Assembly (NCBI RefSeq): GCF_043290135.1
Contig: NW_027464602.1
Location: 5,933,501 to 5,997,500, forward strand
Direction of reading: 5' to 3'
Source of the DNA: Rhipicephalus microplus
Taxonomy: Eukaryota; Arthropoda; Arachnida; Ixodida; Ixodidae
Length of the DNA: 64,000 bases
A model generated the notes under the pieces. It made no database searches. It was given only the letters and a program-made list of their open reading frames with translations, and was not told the origin of the DNA. A program made the translations under genes and the position numbers. This document shows positions 22,597-37,808 of the stretch, one piece after another (position 1 is the first letter of the stretch; each line of letters opens with the position of its first letter).

Positions 22597-23675
22597 TAAC
22601 CTAACCTAACCTAACCTAACCTAACCCAACCCAACCCAACCCAACCCAACCTAACCTAACTTAACCTAACCTAACCTAACCCAACCCAACCCAACCTAAC
22701 CTAACCTAAACTAACCTAACCTAACCTAACCTAACGTCCCCTAACCTAACCTAACCTATAACCCAATCCAACCCAACCCAACCCAACCTAACCTAACCCA
22801 ACCTAACCAAACCTAACCTAGCCTAACCTAACCTAACGTAATCTAACCTAACCTAACCTAACCTAACCTAACCTAACGTAACCTAACCTAACCTAACCCA
22901 ACCTAACCCAACCCAACCACACCCAACCCAACCTAAACTAACCTAACCTAACCTAACCTTACCTAACCTAACCTACCTAACCTAACGTAACGTAACCTAA
23001 CCTAACCTAACCTACTGTAACCTAACCTTACCTAACCTAACGTAACCTAACCTAACCTAACCTAACCTAACCTAACCTAACCTAACCCAACCCAACCCAA
23101 CCCAACCCAACCTAACCTAACTTAACCTAACCTAAACTAACCTAGCCCAACCTAACCTAACCTAACCTAACCTAACCAAACCTAACCTAAATACCCAAAT
23201 CTAACCTAACCTAACCTAACCTTACCTAACCTAACCTAACGTAACCTAACCTAACCTAACCTAACGTAACCTAACCTAACCTAACCTAACCCAACATAAC
23301 CCAACCCAACCCAACCCAACCAAATCCAACCTAACCTAACCTAACCTAACCAAACCTAACTTAACCTAACCTAACCTAACCTAACGTAACCTAACCTAAC
23401 CTAACGTAACATAACCTAACCTAACCCAACCTAACCCAACCCAACCCAACCCAACCACACCCAACCAAACCTAACCTAACCTAACCTAACCTTACCTAAC
23501 CTAACCTAACCTAATGTAACCTAACCTAACCTAACCTAACCTACTGTAACCTAACCTTACCTATACTAACGTAACCTAACCTAACCCAACCTAACCTAAC
23601 CTAACCTAACCTATTCTAACCTAACCTAACCTAACCAAACCTAACCTAACCTAACCTAACCTAACCTAACCTAAC
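22597..23675. repeat. T11: long fused telomere-like tract
   Basis: 1079 bp. The first part follows the T10 variant order, the second follows T9 (CTAGCCC, AATACCCAAATC), with the join around 23040-23140. Confidence 0.92.
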
Positions 23676-24917
23676 GACGGTTGCAAGCGCTTTCACATTA
23701 GATATCGCAGTTCCCGACTTGTAATGATGAAAAACACTGCATCTCACTAAGTGACATTGTTTAATGCGGTTTTATGACGGTTCATATCTTAACCTAACCT
23801 AACGTTCGCACTTGTATCTAAAAACGCTCTATTACACTGTTTCGTTAACAATTACGATATTTACATGACCTCACAGTTTTTCACCAACTTATTACAGTAC
23901 AGAACTCTGTATCTCGCTAAATGACATCGTTCTTTAAGGTTTCACGATGCTTGCATGCGCTTTCACGAGAATATCACAACATAGCAGTTTCGCACTTTTA
24001 ACGGTACAACACGCAGTATTTGGCTTGTTCATGCCGTTTTGTGTGCTTTCACAACATTTCACCTATCGCAGTTTCGTACTCGCAATAAAACAACACTATC
24101 TCGTTAGATGAAGTCCTTTTTGGTGGTTTCACGACGCTACCTAGCTTAAACTAACATAACTCAACCTAGTATAACCTTCGCACTTCTATCGTTAGAAAAC
24201 GTTTTACTCGCTACTTTACAATGCTCTCTACAACACTACGACAGTTTCATGCGCTTTCACAATAGATATCGCAGTTCCCGACTTGTAATGGTGAAAAACA
24301 CTGCATCTCACTTAGTGACATTGTTTAATGCGGTTTTATGACGGTTCATATCTTAACCTAACCTAACGTTCGCACTTGTATCTAAAAACCCTCTATTACA
24401 CTGTTTCGTTCACATTTAAGATATTTGCATGACCTCACAGTTTTTCACCAACTTATTACAGTACAGAACGCTGTATCTTGCTAAATGACATCGTTCTTTA
24501 AGGTTTCACGATGCTTGCATGCGCTTTAACGAGAATATCACAACATAGCAGTTTCGCACTTGTAACGGTACAACACGCAGTATTTGGCTTGTTCATGCCG
24601 TTTTGTGTGCTTTCACAACATTTCACCTATCGCAGTTTCGTACTCGCAATAAAACAACACTATCTCGTTAGATGACGTTGTTCTTGGTGGTTTCACGACG
24701 CTACCTGGCTTAAACTAACATAACTCAACCTAACTAAACCTTCGCGCTTCTATCGTTAGAAAACGTTTTACTCGCTACTTTACATTGGTTTCTACAATAT
24801 TACGACGGTTTCAAGCGCTTTCACATTCGATATCGCAGTTCCCGACTTGTAATGGTAAAAAACACTGCATCTCACTAAGTGACATTGTTTAATGCAGTTT
24901 TACGACGGTTCATATCT
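23676..24917 (+). repeat. N11: satellite block, 2 monomers + A
   Basis: 1242 bp, copy of N9; GATGAAGTCC near 24110 is a private variant shared with 28380 block. Confidence 0.93.
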
Positions 24918-25502
24918 TAACCTAACCTAACCTAACCTAACCTAACCCAACGCAACCCAACCCAACCCAACCTAACCTAACTTAACCTAACCTAACCTAA
25001 CCCAACCCAACCCAACCTAACCTAACCTAAACTAACCTAACCTAACCTAACCTAACGTCCCCTAACCTAACCTAACCTATAACCCAATCCAACCCAACCC
25101 AACCCAACCTAACCTAACCTAACCTAACCAAACCTAACCTAGCCTAACCTAACCTAACGTAATCTAACCTAACCTAACCTAACCTAACGTAACCTAACAT
25201 AACCTAACCCAACCCAACCCAACCACACCCAACCCAACCTAACCTAACCTAACCTAACCTAACCTTACCTAACCTAACCTAACCTAACCTAACCTAACGT
25301 AACGTAACCTAACCTAACCTAACCTAACCTACTGTAACCTAACCTTACCTAACCTAACGTAACCTAACCTAACCTAACCCAACCTAACCTAACCTAACCT
25401 AACCTAATCTAACCTAACCTAACCTAACCAAACCTAACCTAACCTAACCTAACCTAACCTAACGTAACCTAACCTAACCTAACTAACCTAACCTAACCTA
25501 AC
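24918..25502. repeat. T12: telomere-like tract
   Basis: 585 bp of T10 class, with an ACGCAACCC variant near its start. Confidence 0.95.
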
Positions 25503-27305
25503 GATGGTTGCAAGCGCTTTCACATTAGATATCGCAGTTCCCGACTTGTAATGGTGAAAAACACTGCATCTCACTAAGTGACATTGTTTAATGCGGTTTT
25601 ACGACGGTTCATATCTTAACCTAACCAAACATTCGCACTTGTATCTAAAATTGCTCTATTACACTGTTTCGTTCACAATTACGATATTTAGATAACCTCA
25701 CAGTTTTTACCAACTTATTTCAGTACAGAACTCTGTATCTCGCTAAATGACATCGTTCTTTAAGGTTTCACGATGCTTGCATGCGCTTTCACGAGAATAT
25801 CACAACATAGCAGTTTCGCACTCGTAACGGTACAACACGCAGTATCTGGCTTGTTGATGCCGTTTTGTGTGCTTTCACAACATTTCACCTATTGCAGTTT
25901 CGTACTCGCAATAAAACAACACTATTTCGTTAGATGACGTCCTTTTTGGTGGTTTCACGACGCTACCTAGCTTAAACTAACATAACAACCTAATATAACC
26001 TTCGCACTTCTATCATTAGAAAACGTTTTACTCGCTACTTTACAATGCTCTCTACAACATTACGACAGTTTCATGCGCTTTCACAATAGATATCGCAGTT
26101 CCCGACTTGTAATAGTGAAAAACACTGCATCTCACTTAGTCACATTGTTTAATGCGGTTTTACGATGGTTCATATCTTAACCTAACCTAACGTTCGCACT
26201 TGTATCTAAAAACGCTCTATTACACTGTTTCGTTAACAATTACGATATTTACATGACCTCACAGTTTTTCACCAACTTATTACAGTACAGAACTCTGTAT
26301 CTCGCTAAATGACATCGTTCTTTAAGGTTTCACGATGCTTGCATGCGCTTTCACGAGAATATCACAACATAGCAGTTTCGCACTTGTAACGGTACAACAC
26401 GCAGTATTTGGCTTGTTCATGCCGTTTTGTGTGCTTTCACAACATTTCACCTATCGCAGTTTCGTACTCGCAATAAAACAACACTATCTCGTTAGATGAC
26501 GTCCTTTTTGGTGGTTTCACGACGCTACCTAGCTTAAACTAACATAACTCAACCTAGTATAACCTTCGCACTTCTATCGTTAGAAAACGTTTTACTCGCT
26601 ACTTTACAATGCTCTCTACAACACTACGACAGTTTCATGCGCTTTCACAATAGATATCGCAGTTCCCAACTTGTAATGGTGAAAAACACTGCATCTCACT
26701 TAGTGACATTGTTTAATGCGGTTTTATGACGGTTCATATCTTAACCTAACCTAACGTTCGCACTTGTATCTAAAAACGCTCTATTACACAGTTTCGTTCA
26801 CATTTAAGATATTTGCATGACCTCACAGTTTTTCACCAACTTATTACAGTACAGAACGCTGTATCTCGCTAAATGACATCGTTCTTTAAGGTTTCACGAT
26901 GCTTGCATGCGCTTTAACGAGAATATCACAACATAGCAGTTTCGCACTTGTAACGGTACAACACGCAGTATTTGGCTTGTTCATGCCGTTTTGTGTGCTT
27001 TCACAACATTTCACCTATCGCAGTTTCGTACTCGCAATAAAACAACACTATCTCGTTAGATGACGTTGTTCTTGGTGGTTTCACGACGCTACCTGGCTTA
27101 AACTAACATAACTCAACCTAACTAAACCTTCGCGCTTCTATCGTTAGAAAACGTTTTACTCGCTACTTTACATTGCTTTCTACAACATTACGACGGTTTC
27201 AAGCGCTTTCACATTCGATATCGCAGTTCCCGACTTGTACTGGTAAAAAACACTGCATCTCACTAAGTGACATTGTTTAATGCGGTTTTACGACGGTTCA
27301 TATCT
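25503..27305 (+). repeat. N12: satellite block, 3 monomers + A
   Basis: 1803 bp, copy of N10 with one T missing in the C subunit start (TTTTTACCAAC). Confidence 0.93.
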
Positions 27306-28379
27306 TAACCTAACCTAACCTAACCTAACCTAACCCAACCCAACCCAACCCAACCCAACCTAACCTAACTTAACCTAACCTAACCTAACCCAACCCAACC
27401 CAACCTAACCTAACCTAAACTAACCTAACCTAACCTAACCTAACGTCCCCTAACCTAACCTAACCTATAACCCAATCCAACCCAACCCAACCCAACCTAA
27501 CCTAACCCAACCTAACCAAACCTAACCTAGCCTAACCTAACCTAACGTAATCTAACCTAACCTAACCTAACCTAACCTAACCTAACGTAACCTAACCTAA
27601 CCTAACCCAACCTAACCCAACCCAACCACACCCAACCCAACCTAAACTAACCTAACCTAACCTAACCTTACCTAACCTAACCTACCTAACCTAACGTAAC
27701 GTAACCTAACCTAACCTAACCTACTGTAACCTAACCTTACCTAACCTAACGTAACCTAACCTAACCTAACCTAACCTAACCTAACCTAACCCAACCCAAC
27801 CCAACCCAACCTAACCTAACTTAACCTAACCTAAACTAACCTAGCCCAACCTAACCTAACCTAACCTAACCTAACCAAACCTAACCTAAATACCCAAATC
27901 TAACCTAACCTAACCTAACCTTACCTAACCTAACCTAACGTAACCTAACCTAACCTAACCTAACGTAACCTAACCTAACCTAACCTAACCCAACATAACC
28001 CAACCCAACCCAACCCAACCAAATCCAACCTAACCTAACCTAACCTAACCAAACCTAACTTAACCTAACCTAACCTAACCTAACGTAACCTAACCTAACC
28101 TAACGTAACATAACCTAACCTAACCCAACCTAACCCAACCCAACCCAACCCAACCACACCCAACCAAACCTAACCTAACCTAACCTAACCTTACCTAACC
28201 TAACCTAACCTAATGTAACCTAACCTAACCTAACCTAACCTACTGTAACCTAACCTTACCTATACTAACGTAACCTAACCTAACCCAACCTAACCTAACC
28301 TAACCTAACCTATTCTAACCTAACCTAACCTAACCAAACCTAACCTAACCTAACCTAACCTAACCTAACCTAACCTAAC
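27306..28379. repeat. T13: long fused telomere-like tract
   Basis: 1074 bp, copy of T11 one pentamer shorter. Confidence 0.92.
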
Positions 28380-29621
28380 GACGGTTGCAAGCGCTTTCAC
28401 ATTAGATATCGCAGTTCCCGACTTGTAATGATGAAAAACACTGCATCTCACTAAGTGACATTGTTTAATGCGGTTTTATGACGGTTCATATCTTAACCTA
28501 ACCTAACGTTCGCACTTGTATCTAAAAACGCTCTATTACACTGTTTCGTTAACAATTACGATATTTACATGACCTCACAGTTTTTCACCAACTTATTACA
28601 GTACAGAACTCTGTATCTCGCTAAATGACATCATTCTTTAAGGTTTCACGATGCTTGCATGCGCTTTCACGAGAATATCACAACATAGCAGTTTCGCACT
28701 TTTAACGGTACAACACGCAGTATTTGGCTTGTTCATGCCGTTTTGTGTGCTTTCACAACATTTCACCTATCGCAGTTTCGTACTCGCAATAAAACAACAC
28801 TATCTCGTTAGATGAAGTCCTTTTTGGTGGTTTCACGACGCTACCTAGCTTAAACTAACATAACTCAACCTAGTATAACCTTCGCACTTCTATCGTTAGA
28901 AAACGTTTTACTCGCTACTTTACAATGCTCTCTACAACACTACGACAGTTTCATGCGCTTTCACAATAGATATCGCAGTTCCCGACTTGTAATGGTGAAA
29001 AACACTGCATCTCACTTAGTGACATTGTTTAATGCGGTTTTATGACGGTTCATATCTTAACCTAACCTAACGTTCGCACTTGTATCTAAAAACCCTCTAT
29101 TACACTGTTTCGTTCACATTTAAGATATTTGCATGACCTCACAGTTTTTCACCAACTTATTACAGTACAGAACGCTGTATCTTGCTAAATGACATCGTTC
29201 TTTAAGGTTTCACGATGCTTGCATGCGCTTTAACGAGAATATCACAACATAGCAGTTTCGCACTTGTAACGGTACAACACGCAGTATTTGGCTTGTTCAT
29301 GCCGTTTTGTGTGCTTTCACAACATTTCACCTATCGCAGTTTCGTACTCGCAATAAAACAACACTATCTCGTTAGATGACGTTGTTCTTGGTGGTTTCAC
29401 GACGCTACCTGGCTTAAACTAACATAACTCAACCTAACTAAACCTTCGCGCTTCTATCGTTAGAAAACGTTTTACTCGCTACTTTACATTGGTTTCTACA
29501 ATATTACGACGGTTTCAAGCGCTTTCACATTCGATATCGCAGTTCCCGACTTGTAATGGTAAAAAACACTGCATCTCACTAAGTGACATTGTTTAATGCG
29601 GTTTTACGACGGTTCATATCT
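28380..29621 (+). repeat. N13: satellite block, 2 monomers + A
   Basis: 1242 bp, copy of N11. Confidence 0.93.
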
Positions 29622-30216
29622 TAACCTAACCTAACCTAACCTAACCTAACCCAACGCAACCCAACCCAACCCAACCTAACCTAACTTAACCTAACCTAAC
29701 CTAACCCAACCCAACCCAACCTAACCTAACCTAAACTAACCTAACCTAACCTAACCTAACGTCCCCTAACCTAACCTAACCTATAACCCAATCCAACCCA
29801 ACCCAACCCAACCTAACCTAACCTAACCTAACCAAACCTAACCTAGCCTAACCTAACCTAACGTAATCTAACCTAACCTAACCTAACCTAACGTAACCTA
29901 ACATAACCTAACCCAACCCAACCCAACCACACCCAACCCAACCTAACCTAACCTAACCTAACCTAACCTTACCTAACCTAACCTAACCTAACCTAATTTA
30001 ACCTAACGTAACGTAACCTAACCTAACCTAACCTAACCTAACCTACTGTAACCTAACCTTACCTAACCTAACGTAACCTAACCTAACCTAACCCAACCTA
30101 ACCTAACCTAACCTAACCTAATCTAACCTAACCTAACCTAACCAAACCTAACCCAACCTAACCTAACCTAACCTAACGTAACCTAACCTAACCTAACTAA
30201 CCTAACCTAACCTAAC
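29622..30216. repeat. T14: telomere-like tract
   Basis: 595 bp, copy of T12 with an added AATTTAACC variant near 29996. Confidence 0.95.
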
Positions 30217-32019
30217 GATGGTTGCAAGCGCTTTCACATTAGATATCGCAGTTCCCGACTTGTAATGGTGAAAAACACTGCATCTCACTAAGTGACATTG
30301 TTTAATGCGGTTTTACGACGGTTCATATCTTAACCTAACCAAACATTCGCACTTGTATCTAAAATTGCTCTATTACACTGTTTCGTTCACAATTACGATA
30401 TTTAGATAACCTCACAGTTTTTACCAACTTATTTCAGTACAGAACTCTGTATCTCGCTAAATGACATCGTTCTTTAAGGTTTCACGATGCTTGCATGCGC
30501 TTTCACGAGAATATCACAACATAGCAGTTTCGCACTCGTAACGGTACAACACGCAGTATCTGGCTTGTTGATGCCGTTTTGTGTGCTTTCACAACATTTC
30601 ACCTATTGCAGTTTCGTACTCGCAATAAAACAACACTATTTCGTTAGATGACGTCCTTTTTGGTGGTTTCACGACGCTACCTAGCTTAAACTAACATAAC
30701 AACCTAATATAACCTTCGCACTTCTATCATTAGAAAACGTTTTACTCGCTACTTTACAATGCTCTCTACAACATTACGACAGTTTCATGCGCTTTCACAA
30801 TAGATATCGCAGTTCCCGACTTGTAATAGTGAAAAACACTGCATCTCACTTAGTCACATTGTTTAATGCGGTTTTACGATGGTTCATATCTTAACCTAAC
30901 CTAACGTTCGCACTTGTATCTAAAAACGCTCTATTACACTGTTTCGTTAACAATTACGATATTTACATGACCTCACAGTTTTTCACCAACTTATTACAGT
31001 ACAGAACTCTGTATCTCGCTAAATGACATCGTTCTTTAAGGTTTCACGATGCTTGCATGCGCTTTCACGAGAATATCACAACATAGCAGTTTCGCACTTG
31101 TAACGGTACAACACGCAGTATTTGGCTTGTTCATGCCGTTTTGTGTGCTTTCACAACATTTCACCTATCGCAGTTTCGTACTCGCAATAAAACAACACTA
31201 TCTCGTTAGATGACGTCCTTTTTGGTGGTTTCACGACGCTACCTAGCTTAAACTAACATAACTCAACCTAGTATAACCTTCGCACTTCTATCGTTAGAAA
31301 ACGTTTTACTCGCTACTTTACAATGCTCTCTACAACACTACGACAGTTTCATGCGCTTTCACAATAGATATCGCAGTTCCCAACTTGTAATGGTGAAAAA
31401 CACTGCATCTCACTTAGTGACATTGTTTAATGCGGTTTTATGACGGTTCATATCTTAACCTAACCTAACGTTCGCACTTGTATCTAAAAACGCTCTATTA
31501 CACAGTTTCGTTCACATTTAAGATATTTGCATGACCTCACAGTTTTTCACCAACTTATTACAGTACAGAACGCTGTATCTCGCTAAATGACATCGTTCTT
31601 TAAGGTTTCACGATGCTTGCATGCGCTTTAACGAGAATATCACAACATAGCAGTTTCGCACTTGTAACGGTACAACACGCAGTATTTGGCTTGTTCATGC
31701 CGTTTTGTGTGCTTTCACAACATTTCACCTATCGCAGTTTCGTACTCGCAATAAAACAACACTATCTCGTTAGATGACGTTGTTCTTGGTGGTTTCAGGA
31801 CGCTACCTGGCTTAAACTAACATAACTCAACCTAACTAAACCTTCGCGCTTCTATCGTTAGAAAACGTTTTACTCGCTACTTTACATTGCTTTCTACAAC
31901 ATTACGACGGTTTCAAGCGCTTTCACATTCGATATCGCAGTTCCCGACTTGTACTGATAAAAAACACTGCATCTCACTAAGTGACATTGTTTAATGCGGT
32001 TTTACGACGGTTCATATCT
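30217..32019 (+). repeat. N14: satellite block, 3 monomers + A
   Basis: 1803 bp, third copy of the GATGGTTGC-type block; last complete piece of domain 2. Confidence 0.93.
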
Positions 32020-32534
32020 TAACCTAACCTAACCTAACCTAACCCAACCCAACCCAACCTAACCTAACCTAAACTAACCTAACCTAACCTAACCTAACGT
32101 CCCCTAACCTAACCTAACCTATAACCCAATCCAACCCAACCCAACCCAACCTAACCTAACCTAACCTAACCAAACCTAACCTAGCCTAACCTAACCTAAC
32201 GTAATCTAACCTAACCTAACCTAACCTAACCTAACGTAACCTAACCTAACCTAACCCAACCTAACCCAACCCAACCCAACCACACCCAACCCAACCTAAA
32301 CTAACCTAACCTAACCTAACCTTACCTAACCTAACCTACCTAACCTAACGTAACGTAACCTAACCTAACCTAACCTACTGTAACCTAACCTTACCTAACC
32401 TAACGTAACCTAACCTAACCTAACCCAACCTAACCTAACCTAACCTAACCTAATCTAACCTAACCTAACCTAACCAAACCTAACCTAACCTAACCTAACC
32501 TAACCTAACCTAACCTAACCTAACCTAACCTAAC
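32020..32534. repeat. T15: telomere-like tract
   Basis: 515 bp, T10 class with a shortened CCCAA start and about eleven perfect CCTAA units at its end. Confidence 0.95.
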
Positions 32535-34333
32535 GACGGTTGCAAGCGCTTTCACATTAGATATCGCAGTTCCCGACTTGTAATGGTGAAAAACACTGCA
32601 TCTCACTAAGTGACATTGTTTAATGCGGTTTTACGACGGTTCATATCTTAACCTAACCAAACATTCGCACTTGTATCTAAAAACGCTCTATTACACTGTT
32701 TCGTTCACAATTACGATATTTAGATAACCTCACAGTTTTTCACCAACTTATTTCAGTACAGAACTCTGTATCTCGCTAAATGACATCGTTCTTTAAGGTT
32801 TCACGATGCTTGCATGCGCTTTCACGAGATTATCACAACATAGCAGTTTCGCACTTGTAACGGTACAACACGCAGTATCTGGCTTGTTGATGCCGTTTTG
32901 TGTGCTTTCACAACATTTCACCTATTGCAGTTTCGTACTCGCAATAAAACAACACTATTTCGTTAGATGACGTCCTTTTTGGTGGTTTCACGACGCTACC
33001 TAGCTTAAACTAACATAACAACCTAATATAACCTTCGCACTTCTATCATTAGAAAACGTATTACTCGCTACTTTACAATGCTCTCTACAACATTACGACA
33101 GTTTCATGCGCTTTCACAATAGATATCGCAGTTCCCGACTTGTAATAGTGAAAAACACTGCATCTCACTTAGTGACATTGTTTAATGCGGTTTTACGACG
33201 GTTCATATCTTAACCTAACCTAACGTTCGCACTTGTATCTAAAAACGCTCTATTACACTGTTTCGTTAACAATTACGATATTTACATGACCTCACAGTTT
33301 TTCACCAACTTATTACAGTACAGAACGCTGTATCTCGCTAAATGACATCGTTCTTTAAAGTTTCACGATACTTGCATGCGCTTTAACGAGAATATCAAAA
33401 TAAAGCAGTTTCGCACTTGTAACGGCACAAGACGCAGTATCTGGCTAGTTCATGTCATTTTGTGTGCTTTCACAACATTTCACCTACCGCAGTTTCGTAC
33501 TCGCAATAAAACAACACTATCTCGTTAGATGACATCGTTTTTGGTGGTTTCACGATGCTACCTAGCTCAAACTAACCTAACCTAACCTAACCTTCGCACT
33601 TCTGTCGTTAGAAAACGTTTTACTCACTACTTTACAATGTTTTCTACAAGATTACGACGGTTTCATGCGCTTTCACATTAGATATCGCAGTTTCCGACTT
33701 GTAATGGTGAAAAACACTGCATCTCACAAAGTGACATTGTTTAATGCGGTTTTCCGACGGTTCATATCTTAACCTAACCTAACATTCGCACTTGTATCTC
33801 AAAACGCTCTATTACACTGTTTCGTTTACAATTACGATATTTGCATAACCTCACAGTTTTTCACCAACTTATTAGAGTACAGAACGCTGTCTCTCGCTAA
33901 ATGACATCGTTCTTTAAGGTTTCACGATGCTTGCATGCGCTTTAACGAGAATATCACAACATACCAGTTTCGCACTTGTAACGGTACAACACGCAGTATT
34001 TGGCTTGTTCATGCCGTTTTGTGTGCTTTCACAACATTTCACCTATTGCAGTTTCGTACATGAAATAAAACAATTATATCTCGTTAGATGACGTCCTTTT
34101 TGGTGGTTTCACGACGCTACCTAGCTTAAACTAACATAACTCAACCTAATATGACCTTCGCACTTCTATCGTTAGAAAACGTTTTACTCGCTACTTTACA
34201 ATGCTCTCTACAACATTACGACAGTTTCATGCGCTTTCACAATAGATATCGCAGTTCCCGACTTGTAATGGTGAAAAACACTGCATCTCACTAAGTGACA
34301 TTGTTTAATGCGGTTTTACGACGGTTCATATCT
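32535..34333 (+). repeat. N15: satellite block, 3 monomers + A
   Basis: 1799 bp. Closely matches N17 at 38390, sharing the GTTCATGTCATTTTG variant in a D subunit. Confidence 0.93.
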
Positions 34334-34887
34334 TAACCTAACCTAACCTAACCTAACCTAACCTAACCTAACCTAACCTAAAATACCCAAATCTAACCTA
34401 ACCTAACCTAACCTTACCTAACCTAACCTAACCTAACGTAACCTAACCTAACCTAACGTAACCTAACCTAACCTAACCTAACCCAACATAACCCAACCCA
34501 ACCCAACCCAACCAAACCCAACCTAACCTAACCTAACCTAACCAAACCTAACTTAACCTAACCTAACCTAACCTAACGTAACCTAACCTAACCTAACGTA
34601 ACCTAACCTAACCTAACCCAACCTAACCCAACCCAACCCAACCCAACCACACCCAACCAAACCTAACCTAACCTAACCTAACCTAACCTTACCTAACCTA
34701 ACCTAACCTAACGTAACCTAACCTAACCTAACCTAACCTACTGTAACCTAACCTTACCTAACCTAACGTAACCTAACCTAACCTAACCCAACCTAACCTA
34801 ACCTAACCTAACCTAATCTAACCTAACCTAACCTAACCAAACCTAACCTAACCTAACCTAACCTAACCTAACCTAACCTAACCTAAC
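34334..34887. repeat. T16: telomere-like tract
   Basis: 554 bp of T9 class (AATACCCAAATC) beginning with about nine uniform units. Confidence 0.95.
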
Positions 34888-37808
34888 GACGGTTGCAAGC
34901 GCTTTCACATTAGATATCGCAGTTCCCGACTAGTAATGATGAAAAACACTGCATCTCACTGAGTGACATTGTTTAATGCGGTTTTATGACGGTTCATATC
35001 TTAACCTAACCTAACGTTCGCACTTGTATCTACAAACGCTCTATTACACTGTTTCGTTAGCAATTACGATATTTACATGACCTCACAGTTTTTCACCAAC
35101 TTATTACAGTACAGAACGCTGTATCTCGCTAAATGACATCGTTTTTTAAAGTTTCACGATACTTGCATGCGCTTTAACGAGAATATCATAATAAAGCAGT
35201 TTCGCACTTGTAACGGCACAAGACGCAGTATCTGGCTAGTTCATGCATTTTTGTGTGCTTTCACAATATTTCACCTATCGCAGTTTCGTACTCGCAAAAA
35301 ACAACACTATCTCGTTAGATTACATCGTTTTTGGTGGTTTCACGATGCTACCTAGCTCAAACTAACCTAACCTAACCTAACCTTCGCACTTCTATCGTTA
35401 GAAAACGTTTTACTCACTACTTTACAATGTTTTCTACAAGATTACGATGGTTTCATGCGCTTTCACATTAGATATTGCAGTTCCCGACTTGTAATGGTGA
35501 AAAACACTGCATCTCACAAAGTGACATTGTTGAATGCGGTTTTACGACGGTTCATAAATTGACCTAACCTAACGTTCGCACTTGTATCTAAAAACGCTCT
35601 ATTACATTGTTTCGTTCACAATTACGATATTTACATGACCTCACAGTTTTTCACCAACTTATTGCAGTACAGAACGCTGTATCTCGCTAAATGACATCGT
35701 TCTTTGAGGTTTCACGATGCTTGCATGCGCTTTAACGAGAATATCACAATATAGCAGTTTCGCACTTGTAACGGTACAACACGCAATATCTGGCTTGTTC
35801 ATGCCGTTTTGTGTGCTTTCACAACATTTCACCTATTACAGTTTCGTACATGCAATAAAACAACACTATCTCGTTAGATGACATCCTTTTTGGTGGTTTC
35901 ACGACGCTACCTAGCTTAAACTAACATAACTCAACCTTGTATAACCTTCGCACTTCTATCGTTAGAAAACGTTTTACTCGCTACTTTACAATGCTCTCTA
36001 CAACACTACGACAGTTTCATGCGCTTTCACAATAGATATCGCAGTTCCCGACTTGTAATGGTGAAAAACACTGCATCTCACTTAGTGACATTGTTTAATG
36101 CGGTTTTATGACGGTTCATATCTTAACCTAACCAAACATTCGCACTTGTATCTAAAAACGCTCTATTACACTGTTTCGTTCACAATTACGATATTTAGAT
36201 AACCTCACAGTTTTTCACCAACTTATTTCAGTACAGAACTCTGTATCTCGCTAAATGACATCGTTCTTTAAGGTTTCACGATGCTTGCATGCGCTTTCAC
36301 GAGAATATCACAACATCGCAGTTTCGCACTTGTAACGGTACAACACGCAGTATCTGTCTTGTTGATGCCGTTTTGTGTGCTTTCACAACATTTCACCTAT
36401 TGCAGTTTCGTACTCGCAATAAAACAACACTATTTCGTTAGATGACGTCCTTTTTGGTGGTTTCACGACGCTACCTAGCTTAAACTAACATAACAACCTA
36501 ATATAATCTTCGCACTTCTATCATTAGAAAACGCTTTACTCGCTACTTTACAATGCTCTCTACAACATTACGACAGTTTCATGCGCTTTCACAATAGATA
36601 TCGTAGTTCCCGACTTGTAATAGTGAAAAACACTGCATCTCACTTAGTGACATTGTTTAATGCGGTTTTACGACGGTTCATATCTTTACCTAACCTAACG
36701 TTCGCACTTGTATCTAAAAACGCTCTATTACACTGTTTCGTTAACAATTACGATATTTACATGACCTCACAGTTTTTCACCAACTTATTACAGTACAGAA
36801 CGCTGTATCTCGCTAAATGACATCGTTCTTTAAAGTTTCACGATACTTGCATGCGCTTTAACGAGAATATCAAAATAAAGCAGTTTCCCACTTGTAACGG
36901 CACAAGACGCAGTATCTGGCTAGTTCATGCCATTTTGTGTGCTTTCACAACATTTCACTTATTGCAGTTTCGTACTCGCAATAAAACAACACTATCTCGT
37001 TAGATGACATCGTTTTTGGTGGTTTCACGATGCTACCTAGCTCAAACTAACCTAACCTAACCTAACCTTCGCACTTCTGTCGTTAGAAAACGTTTTACTC
37101 ACTAGTTTACAATGTTTTCTACAAGATTACGACGGTTTCATGCGCTTTCACATTAGATATCGCAGTTCCCGACTTGTAATGGTGAAAAACACTGCATCTC
37201 ACTAAGTGACATTGTTTAATGCGGTTTTCCGACGGTTCATATCTTAACCTAACCTAACATTCGCACTTGTATCTCAAAACGCTCTATTACACTGTTTCGT
37301 TTACAATTACGATATTTGCATAACCTCACAGTTTTTCACCAACTTATTACAGTACAGAACGCTGTCTCTCGCTAAATGACATCGTTCTTTAAGGTTTCAC
37401 GATGCTTGCATGCGCTTTAACGAGAATATCACAACATACCAGTTTCGCACTTGTAACGGTACAACACGCAGTATTTGGCTTGTTCATGCCGTTTTGTGTG
37501 CTTTCACAACATTTCACCTATCGCAGTTTCGTACTCGCAATAAAACAACACTATCTCGTTAGATGACGTTGTTCTTGGTGGTTTCACGACGCTACCTGGC
37601 TTAAACTAACATAACTCAACCTAACTAAACCTTCGCGCTTCTATCGTTAGAAAACGTTTTACTCGCTACTTTACATTGCTTTCTACAATATTACGACGGT
37701 TTCAAGCGCTTTCACATTAGATTTCGCAGTTCCCGACTTGTAATGGTAAAAAATACTGCATCTCACTAAGTGACATTGTTTAATGCGGTTTTACGACGGT
37801 TCATATCT
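34888..37808 (+). repeat. N16: satellite block, 5 monomers + A
   Basis: 2921 bp. No telomere-like tract interrupts it; open frames inside (35167-35355, 36581-36820) are fortuitous. Confidence 0.92.

Larger units (their letters stand above)
18951..32019 (+). repeat. Higher-order repeat domain 2 (about 4.71-kb unit)
   Basis: Block starts 20793, 25503 and 30217 are 4710 and 4714 bp apart; 18951, 23676 and 28380 are 4725 and 4704 bp apart. The unit is a 3-monomer N block, a long fused T tract (about 1075 bp), a 2-monomer N block and a T tract of about 590 bp. Nearly three copies are present. Confidence 0.88.
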
